64,000 nucleotides of DNA from Chthoniobacter sp. (GTDB lineage: Bacteria; Verrucomicrobiota; Verrucomicrobiia; Chthoniobacterales; Chthoniobacteraceae): assembly GCA_021414005.1 (NCBI GenBank), contig JAIOPH010000023.1, positions 182,390 through 246,389 on the forward strand, written 5' to 3'. Shown here piece after piece: positions 54,872 to 62,274 of this stretch. The notes below the pieces were generated by a model, which was not told the DNA's origin, ran no database searches, and saw nothing but the letters and a program-made list of their open reading frames with translations. The position numbers were made by a program, and so were the translations under genes. How positions within the stretch are numbered: position 1 is the first letter of the stretch; each line of letters starts with the position of its first letter.

Positions 54872-57504
54872 GCGGCGTGGTTTGCGCAGGCGCGGTCGAT
54901 GACTTCGCGGAGTTTCGCTGCGGCGGTCGGCGCGTGCTCGCGGATGTAGCTGAGATGCGTGCCCGGCAGGACATGGACTTCGAGCTCGCCGGTGTGCGCT
55001 TTTTCCCAGCTGAAGTGGCCATACTTCGCGAGCGAGGTTTCGTCGGTCAGGAGCGTAATCTTGCCGCCGTATGAGCCCAGTTTGTGGTCCATGAGCATGC
55101 GCGGGTAGTGTTCGAGAAATTTGCGGGACTCCTGCGGCCCGGCCGCCGCGGCGCTGGTGGCGGAGTCGGCAACCTGTCGCGAGCCGCGGCGGAAGACGCG
55201 CGTCCAGAGGTAGGCGAGTTTTCCGCCGAGCGGGAGCCTGGCCAGCCGCTCCATGTGCTCGTGATACGGCTGCACGATGCGCACTTTCCAAAACCGCTGG
55301 CGCTTCGCGGCGCGCTCCCTTTTCTCAAAGCGGTGCAGGATGTCCCGGCTCGGCGGGCGCGTGCCGAGCAGTGCGACGAGGGCGACTTTTTCGCCCTGCG
55401 CCTCCAGCGTGCGCGCGATCTCGATGGTGGCGATGCCGCCCACGCATTCGCCGCCGAGCAGGTAGGGGCCATGCGGCTGGTGCGCGCGGATTTCCGTCAC
55501 GTAGTCGGCCACCATCCCGGCGATGCTGCGATGCGGAGCGGCCACGCCGTCGGAGCCGCGCGCTTTGAGTCCGTAAAACGGACGGTCGGTGCCGAGATGA
55601 CGCGCGAGCACGCCATAGACGAGAAACTCGACCTCGGCTCCCCAGCCGCCGGGCACGAGGAAAAACGGAAGCTGCGTTGGGTCGCCGGGTTGGATGGCGA
55701 CCAAGCTCTGAGATCCCGACGTAGGGGAAACTGCGGCGGCAGGCAGCGTGAGAAACGTGGCGAGTCCTGCGATGGTCGGCGTGCTGAAAAAACGGTGGAC
55801 CGGCATCTCGGTGTGAAAGGCTTCGCGGATGCGCCCGCTGAGCTGGATGGCGACGAGCGAGTGGCCGCCGAGGTCGAAGAAGTTGTCGTGAATGCCGATG
55901 GGATGGCGCTTGAGCACGTCCTCCCAGAGGGTCGCGAGCTTCGCCTGGACGGGATTCTCCGGTGCGGCGAAGGCGTGGATGGGCCGGGCCTCCTCGGTTG
56001 GTTCGGGCAGGGCGCGGTGGTCGAGTTTGCCGTTGGCGGTGAGCGGCAGTTCGCTGAGCCAGAACCATTGGTAAGGCACAAACGGAGGCGGCAGATGCTG
56101 CACGCAGTATTGCCGGAAATCGCCCTCGCTCACCTCCGCGTGCTCGGGCCGGCGCACGAGGTAGGCGACGGGCACCTTTTCTCCAAAGGGGCTGGTCTTT
56201 GCCAAAACAGCGCACTGGGCCACGGCGGGATGCTGGCGGAGGTGGGTCTCGATCTCGGCGGGCTCGATGCGGAAACCACGGAGCTTGAACTGCTGATCAA
56301 TGCGGCCCTGGTATTCGATGGTCCCGTCCGGCAGCCAGCGGCCAAAGTCGCCGGTGCGATAGAGACGGCCAAAAGGCGTCTCGACGAAGCGCGCCGCGGT
56401 GAGGTCGGGCCGGTGCAGGTAGCCGAGCGCCACACCGGGCCCGCCGATGTAGATTTCACCGGTGACGCCGACCGCCACGGGTTCGTGGGAGTCGTCGAGG
56501 ATACAGGCGTCGGTGTTTGCAATAGGCCGGCCAATGGGGACCAGGGACGCCTCTTTTTCGATGCGATGACAGACGGCAAAGGTCGTGGTTTCGGTCGGCC
56601 CATAGCCGTTGACGAGGTGCTTGGGCCGACTCGCGGAGAACACGCGATTGACCATTGTGGGGTCGGCGGCCTCGCCGCCGAACATGACGCAGCGAAGTCC
56701 GCTAAAGAGCGCCGGTGCCTGGCGGGCGAGCTGGTTGAAAAGCGAGGTCGTGAGGAAAAGCGTGTTGATGCGGTGTCGCGCGAGGTGCGTGGCGAGTTCG
56801 GCGTGGTCGAAGAGCGTGACCGAACGGATGAAAACCAGCAGGCCGCCGTGCAAGAGCGCGCCCCAAATTTCGAGCGTCGAGGCGTCGAAGCAGAACACCG
56901 AACTCTGGAGCATCACCGTCTCGCGATCGAATGGCGCGAAGTCCGTGGCGCAGACCAGACGCGTCACGCCCTGATGCGGAATGATCACACCCTTCGGTTC
57001 GCCGGTGGACCCCGAGGTGAACATGACGTAAGCCGCGCCCGTGGACTCGCCAGCGATGGGGCCGGGTTCCGCCGACTCCGCGGAAACGTCGAGATCCTCC
57101 TCGATCATTCCGTCGAGATGCGCGCGCAGTTTGGTGATGCGGTTCGACGGGTCGTTGGGATCGAGTGGAACGTAGGCCGCACCGATTTTCAAGATTCCGA
57201 GAATCCGCGCGATGAACGGCCAGTAGCGACTGCCGATCAGGCCGACATACGAGCCCGCGCCGAGACCCTGCTTGCGGAGGTGGCTGGCGTGGCGGTTGGC
57301 GTGGGCGTCGAGTTCCGCATAGGTGATGCGGCGGTCACCGTCGATGAGGGCGATGGCGTCCGGCGTTTCCGCCACGCGTTCTTCAAAGATCGCGTGCAGC
57401 GTTTTCCCGGCAGGGTAGGGCGCGCGCGCGCCGCGACTCCAGGCGAGCACCTGCGGTACGGGATTGGTGGTGGTGGGAGCGGGGATGCCGGCCAGGGTTT
57501 GCAT
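54868..57504 (-). CDS. NRPS termination protein: A-PCP-TE
   Basis: An 878-residue nonribosomal peptide synthetase. The adenylation domain (about 45-500) has FTSGSTGEPKG, FCFDASTLEIWG, NGYGPTETTT, YRTGDFGRWLPDG and LTANGKLD. A PCP follows with carrier Ser549 (FFDLGGHSLV). The thioesterase (about 612-870) has GGECVGG, with Cys687 in the nucleophile position usually held by serine. There is no condensation domain; that function is at the C-terminus of the preceding protein. Pocket residues read by eye are near D-A-L-L-M-G-G-T-F, loosely like the Val-type code, so a hydrophobic residue is possible. Confidence 0.92.
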   Translation of the reverse strand: MQTLAGIPAPTTTNPVPQVLAWSRGARAPYPAGKTLHAIFEERVAETPDAIALIDGDRRITYAELDAHANRHASHLRKQGLGAGSYVGLIGSRYWPFIARILGILKIGAAYVPLDPNDPSNRITKLRAHLDGMIEEDLDVSAESAEPGPIAGESTGAAYVMFTSGSTGEPKGVIIPHQGVTRLVCATDFAPFDRETVMLQSSVFCFDASTLEIWGALLHGGLLVFIRSVTLFDHAELATHLARHRINTLFLTTSLFNQLARQAPALFSGLRCVMFGGEAADPTMVNRVFSASRPKHLVNGYGPTETTTFAVCHRIEKEASLVPIGRPIANTDACILDDSHEPVAVGVTGEIYIGGPGVALGYLHRPDLTAARFVETPFGRLYRTGDFGRWLPDGTIEYQGRIDQQFKLRGFRIEPAEIETHLRQHPAVAQCAVLAKTSPFGEKVPVAYLVRRPEHAEVSEGDFRQYCVQHLPPPFVPYQWFWLSELPLTANGKLDHRALPEPTEEARPIHAFAAPENPVQAKLATLWEDVLKRHPIGIHDNFFDLGGHSLVAIQLSGRIREAFHTEMPVHRFFSTPTIAGLATFLTLPAAAVSPTSGSQSLVAIQPGDPTQLPFFLVPGGWGAEVEFLVYGVLARHLGTDRPFYGLKARGSDGVAAPHRSIAGMVADYVTEIRAHQPHGPYLLGGECVGGIATIEIARTLEAQGEKVALVALLGTRPPSRDILHRFEKRERAAKRQRFWKVRIVQPYHEHMERLARLPLGGKLAYLWTRVFRRGSRQVADSATSAAAAGPQESRKFLEHYPRMLMDHKLGSYGGKITLLTDETSLAKYGHFSWEKAHTGELEVHVLPGTHLSYIREHAPTAAAKLREVIDRACANHAA

Positions 57505-57510
57505 GGGTTT

Positions 57511-60500
57511 CTAGCGGAGAGCGTGCAGGATTTCGCCGTACTGTGCGAGCCAGCGCTGGATGGTCGCGGCGTTAAAGAGATCGGGATTGTAATCGCACTC
57601 AATGCGGAGACCGGCGGCCTCGTCCACGAGATTGAAGTGCAGGTCGAACTGGAAGTGGTGGCGTGGGTTTAGCGCGACTTCGTGGGTGAGCCCGGCGAAC
57701 TGAATGTCGCTGAGCGGTGGATCGAGATTGAAGGTCACGGGCACCAGCGGCACGCGGCCCGGATCGCGTGTGATGGGCAGCTCGGCGAGGAGCTGGCCAA
57801 AGGTGAACTGCTGATTTTCAAACGCGCCAAGCACGTTTTGCTGCGTCGCGGCGAGGAGTTCGGCGAAGGGTTTCGCGGGATCGAACGGCGTGCGCAGCGG
57901 AAGGAGATTGGCGCAGTGACCGATGAGGTTTTCGCCGTCCTCGACGAGGTTCTGCCCGGCGGCGGGTATGCCGACGACGATGTCCGTCGCGCCGGTCAGG
58001 CGGTGGAGCAGGAGTTTGAAACCGGCGAGCACCACGGCGAAGAACGTGGCCCCGGAAGCCGCGCCGAACTGTGCGAGCGCGGGCTTGGTCGCGGGCGGCA
58101 GCGTGAGGCTGCGGCGCGCCCCGCGCCAGGTGCGGCGGCTCGGGCGCGGGCGGTCGGTTGGCAGGTCGAGCGCGGGCGGGAGGGTGCGATACTGCTCGCG
58201 CCAATAGTCGGCGGCGGCCCCGGCGCTCTGGTCCTCGCGAAGGTGACTGGCGAACTGGCGCGCGGGCGGCAGCGGCTGACCGGGCGAGGAGTAAAGGTGG
58301 GCGAGTTCGCGCAGCACGATGTCGTAAGACCAGCCGTCGCACGCGATGTGGTGCGCGGTGAAAACGAGCAGATGTTCGTCCGGCGTGAGGCGCACGATCT
58401 GGCAGGCGAGTATGGGGCCGTGTTCGAGATCGAAAACGCGCGCGCCTTCCGCGTCGAGAAGTGCTTCCAGCCGCACCTCGCGGGCTTCGGCGCTCAGCGC
58501 GGAGAAGTCCTGCACCGGCACGTCGAGCGCGAGCACGGGCGCGAAAACTTGCGCGCCATCCGAAGCGCGGAAACTGGCGCGCAGCGCATCGTGCCGGCGG
58601 ATCACTTCGGCGATGGCCCGCTGCATTGTCGGCACATCGAACTGGCCGCGGAAATGCAGGTGGCAGCTTTCGTTGAAGGCGGCGCTTGCGGCGGGACTCA
58701 TCTGCGAGGCCATCCAGATTTCGCGCTGGCCCTCGGTGAGCGCGAGCGGCTCGTGGCTGGTCGGGACGAGCGGCGGAAAAAGCCCGACCGCACGCATTTC
58801 CTCCACGCTCTCGCGGAAGGCCGCGACGATTTTTGCCACGTCCTCCGCGCTGTGCGCGGTGCCGAGGAAGCACGGGCGCGCCTCCCAGATATGGATGCCG
58901 CGATGCCGGAGTAGTGCGTAGAAGAGTCCCGAGTAGGGAAAGTCGTGCGCGCGCAGATAGTAGATGGAGCCGAAGTTCGGAATGTCGAACGGTGTGCCGG
59001 CGAGCGTGGCGGCGATCTCGCGGATCATGGCGTCGCCGCGCGCGGCGAGTTCAGTCTGCAAAGTGGGACCGCATTCCAGGAGGTGAAGGAGCACGGCTTT
59101 CGCGGCCGCAAGCGCGAGCGGATGGCGGACAAAAGTGCCGGCGAAAAAGGTGACGCCGGACGGTGGTGAACTGTCGTCGCCAAACTGCCACGCGCCACCG
59201 TCGAAGATGTCCATGTATTCCGCGCGGCCCGCGATGGCGCCGATGGGCAGGCCGCCGCCGATGACTTTGCCATACACGGCGAGGTCGCCTTTGACCCCGA
59301 ACCACGCCTGCGCGCCACCGATGTGCGTGCGGAAGCCGGTGATGACTTCATCCATGACGAGCGCGATGCCCAGCTCGGTGGTGAGCGCGCGGAGCTGGTG
59401 GAGAAACTCGCGCGGACGGAGATCGGGCCGTCGGCTCTGGACGGATTCCACGAGGATGCAGGCGATGTCGTCGGCGTGCTGGCGGAGGATTTCGAGCGAC
59501 TGCGGATTGCCGTAGTCGAGCACGAGGACGTTGTTCACCGCCTCTTGCAAAATGCCGGGCGCGATGGGCGCGGTGCGCCACTCGCCGTTGACGGTCAGCG
59601 GGCGGACGAGCACCTCGTCATTGATGCCGTGGTAAGCCCCGGCGAAGAGCGCCATTTTGCTCCGGCCCGAGTAGGTGCGGGCCACGCGGATCGCGCCGAG
59701 GATGGCCTCGGAGCCGGTGTTGCAAAAGGTTGCGCGCTGGTGGCCGGTGATCTGGCAGAGCAACTCGGCGACTTCGCCCGCCAGCGGGTGACTCGGCCCG
59801 ATTTCCATGCCGCGCATCATCTGCTCCTCAATGGCGCGCATGACGAATGGAGCCTGATGCCCAAAGAGCGCGAGGCCGAAGCCCTGCGTGGTGTCCACGA
59901 ACTGGTTGCCGTCCACGTCCCAGAAATGCGCGCCTTCGGATCGCTCGACGACGATGGGATAGACCATCTCCTTCCAGACCTGCTTGAAGCCGGCGACGGC
60001 GCGCGGGTCGGCAAAATGCGGGCGGTGTTTTTGCGTGTGCGCTTTCGAGCCGGGCGTGCGGGCATTGTAGCGCGCGATGAAGTCGTCGAGCCAGCTTTGC
60101 TGGGCGGGCGTGAGTTCGCGGGAGAGTTCCTTTTGCAACGGCCGGAAGGGGCCGTGCTGGCCGGTGGGCGCGGCGGGGGCGTCGAGTTTCGCGGTGGTCG
60201 CGGATGCCGCGGGGGGAGCGGCGGAGGTGCGATGGGCGGCAATGTAATCGGCGAGCGGACCGAGCGTGCCGAGTTCGCCGAGCAACTGACGCAGCGTGAT
60301 GCGGAGGCCAAACTGGCGCTGCAAGCCCATCCCGATCTGCGTGAGAAAGAGCGAGTCGAAGCCGAGTTCGAGGAGCGAGGTCGCGGGCGTCGCGCTGCGC
60401 AGGTCCATGCCGGACTGCCCGGCAAGAAACGCGGTCAGGGTATCGAAGGGCGACGCTGGTTCTGGCGCGGGTTCGGGTTCTGTGGGTGTCTCCGCTTTGG

Positions 60501-62274
60501 TGGGCGCGGTGCGGACGGGTTCGATCCAGTGGCGCTCGCGGGCAAAGGCGTAGCCGGGCAGCGCGATGCGCCGGGCGCTGGAGCTGGCGTGGAGCGCGGC
60601 CCAGTCCACGTCTTCACCAGCCAGCCAGCGTTGGCCGAGCGCGGTGAGCGGGTCGTCGGTCGCGGTCGGCGCGGTCTGGCCGAGCGGCGCGGTGAAGACG
60701 CGATCGCGGGTGCGACGGCGGAGCAGCTTCGCGGCTTCTGCGGTGTCGGCGGCGGTGAGGAAAAGGCGGTGCTCAAAGGCGCGGCGACCCGTTTGCAAAG
60801 TCAGCGCGACATCGGCCAGCGCGGTGTCGGGATGCTCGCGCAGAAACGCCGCGAGTTGGTCGGCCATCGCTTCGAGCGCGACGCGCGTTTTCGCGGAGAG
60901 GATGAGAAGCTGCGGGCCGGCGACCGGCGCAGCAACGGGTGCGGCGGGCGCTTCTTCGAGAACGACGTGGGCATTCGTGCCGCCGACGCCGAACGAGCTG
61001 ACGCCCGCGCGGCGCGGATGCGCGGCGGGTTTCCAGTCGGTCAATTTCGTCACGACATCGAAGGGCGAATTGGCGAAATCAATGCCGGGATTCGCCTTCT
61101 CGAAATGCAGGCTGGGCGGAATCTGGGCGTGCCGGAGCGCGAGCGCGGTTTTGATCACGCCGGTGACGCCCGAGGCGGATTCGAGGTGACCGAGATTGGT
61201 TTTGGCTGTGCCGATGAGGCAGGTGCCGATGGCCTGGCTGGTCTCGCGGAAGGCTTTGGTGAGCGCCGCGATTTCAATGGGATCGCCGAGCGGCGTGGCG
61301 GTGCCGTGCGCCTCGACGTAGCCGATGGTGTCGGCGGTGACGCCGGCGAGCGCGTGGGCCAGCGCGACGACCTGCGCCTGGCCGTCCACGCTCGGCGCGG
61401 TGAAGCTGACCTTGCCCGCGCCATCGTTGTTCAGCGCCGCGCCCTTGATGACCGCGTAGATCGGATCGCGGTCGGCGAGCGCATCGGCGAGCCGTTTCAA
61501 CACGACGACCCCGCAGCCGTGGCCGAAGACCGTGCCTTTGGCCGACGCATCGAAAGTGCGGCAGTGGCCGTCGGCGCTGGCCATCGCGCCCTCCTGGTAG
61601 AGGTGGCCGCGGGCTTGGGGAAAAGTGATGGAAACGCCGCCGGCGAGCGCGGCGTCGCACTGGTAGCTGAGCAGCGCCTGGACGGCCTGAGTGATGGCGA
61701 CGAGCGAGGTGCTGCATGCGCTTTGCACGTTGATGCTCGGGCCGCGCAGATCGAGGCGGTAGCTGAGTTTGGTGGCGAGGTAGTCCTTGTCGTTGCCGGT
61801 GACGAGCGGGAAGCCGGAGATCTGAAATTGCGGGACGAATTCGGCGAGCAGTCCGGGCTGCGTGGCGAGGTTGTCGAGCAGGTAGGTGTTCAGGCTGCAA
61901 CCGGCGAAGACGCCGATGCTGCCGCGAAAGCGCGCGGGATCGAGCGCGGCGTCCTCGAGCGCGTGCCAGGCGCATTCGAGAAAGACGCGGTGCTGCGGAT
62001 CGGTGAGCGCGGCATCGCGTGGTGTGAGGCCGAAGAAGGCTGCGTCGAATTTGTCGGCATCCGCGAGCGCGCCACGCGCAGGAACGTAGCTGGGATCAGC
62101 AATGAGCGCCGGGTCGAGGCCGGAGGCGCGCAGTTCGTCGGCGGTGAAGCGCGTGATGGACTCGGTGCCGGCGCACAGATTTTGCCACAGCTCGCGGACA
62201 TCGCGCGCACCGGGAAAGCGGCCGGCGAGACCAATGATGGCGATGCCTTCGGGCGGGAGATTTTCCGTGGACAT
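57511..62274 (-). CDS. hybrid protein KS-ACP-aminotransferase-condensation
   Basis: A 1587-residue assembly-line protein. The ketosynthase (about 10-440) has Cys187 in VQSACSTSL, His323 in EAHGT and His363 in NLGHLE. An AT-less linker (about 450-585) joins directly to LPGYAFARERHWIE. The ACP has Ser641 (LGFDSLFL). A class III, GSA-type aminotransferase (about 745-1165) has the PLP lysine at about 1003 (VYGKVIGGGLPIGA), as in mycosubtilin/iturin synthetases. The condensation domain (about 1175-1587) has HHIACDGWS at 1308. It should extend an aminoacyl chain with a malonyl unit, aminate the beta-keto group and condense with the next residue. Starts with TAATG coupling to the upstream gene. Confidence 0.93.
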   Translation of the reverse strand: MSTENLPPEGIAIIGLAGRFPGARDVRELWQNLCAGTESITRFTADELRASGLDPALIADPSYVPARGALADADKFDAAFFGLTPRDAALTDPQHRVFLECAWHALEDAALDPARFRGSIGVFAGCSLNTYLLDNLATQPGLLAEFVPQFQISGFPLVTGNDKDYLATKLSYRLDLRGPSINVQSACSTSLVAITQAVQALLSYQCDAALAGGVSITFPQARGHLYQEGAMASADGHCRTFDASAKGTVFGHGCGVVVLKRLADALADRDPIYAVIKGAALNNDGAGKVSFTAPSVDGQAQVVALAHALAGVTADTIGYVEAHGTATPLGDPIEIAALTKAFRETSQAIGTCLIGTAKTNLGHLESASGVTGVIKTALALRHAQIPPSLHFEKANPGIDFANSPFDVVTKLTDWKPAAHPRRAGVSSFGVGGTNAHVVLEEAPAAPVAAPVAGPQLLILSAKTRVALEAMADQLAAFLREHPDTALADVALTLQTGRRAFEHRLFLTAADTAEAAKLLRRRTRDRVFTAPLGQTAPTATDDPLTALGQRWLAGEDVDWAALHASSSARRIALPGYAFARERHWIEPVRTAPTKAETPTEPEPAPEPASPFDTLTAFLAGQSGMDLRSATPATSLLELGFDSLFLTQIGMGLQRQFGLRITLRQLLGELGTLGPLADYIAAHRTSAAPPAASATTAKLDAPAAPTGQHGPFRPLQKELSRELTPAQQSWLDDFIARYNARTPGSKAHTQKHRPHFADPRAVAGFKQVWKEMVYPIVVERSEGAHFWDVDGNQFVDTTQGFGLALFGHQAPFVMRAIEEQMMRGMEIGPSHPLAGEVAELLCQITGHQRATFCNTGSEAILGAIRVARTYSGRSKMALFAGAYHGINDEVLVRPLTVNGEWRTAPIAPGILQEAVNNVLVLDYGNPQSLEILRQHADDIACILVESVQSRRPDLRPREFLHQLRALTTELGIALVMDEVITGFRTHIGGAQAWFGVKGDLAVYGKVIGGGLPIGAIAGRAEYMDIFDGGAWQFGDDSSPPSGVTFFAGTFVRHPLALAAAKAVLLHLLECGPTLQTELAARGDAMIREIAATLAGTPFDIPNFGSIYYLRAHDFPYSGLFYALLRHRGIHIWEARPCFLGTAHSAEDVAKIVAAFRESVEEMRAVGLFPPLVPTSHEPLALTEGQREIWMASQMSPAASAAFNESCHLHFRGQFDVPTMQRAIAEVIRRHDALRASFRASDGAQVFAPVLALDVPVQDFSALSAEAREVRLEALLDAEGARVFDLEHGPILACQIVRLTPDEHLLVFTAHHIACDGWSYDIVLRELAHLYSSPGQPLPPARQFASHLREDQSAGAAADYWREQYRTLPPALDLPTDRPRPSRRTWRGARRSLTLPPATKPALAQFGAASGATFFAVVLAGFKLLLHRLTGATDIVVGIPAAGQNLVEDGENLIGHCANLLPLRTPFDPAKPFAELLAATQQNVLGAFENQQFTFGQLLAELPITRDPGRVPLVPVTFNLDPPLSDIQFAGLTHEVALNPRHHFQFDLHFNLVDEAAGLRIECDYNPDLFNAATIQRWLAQYGEILHALR

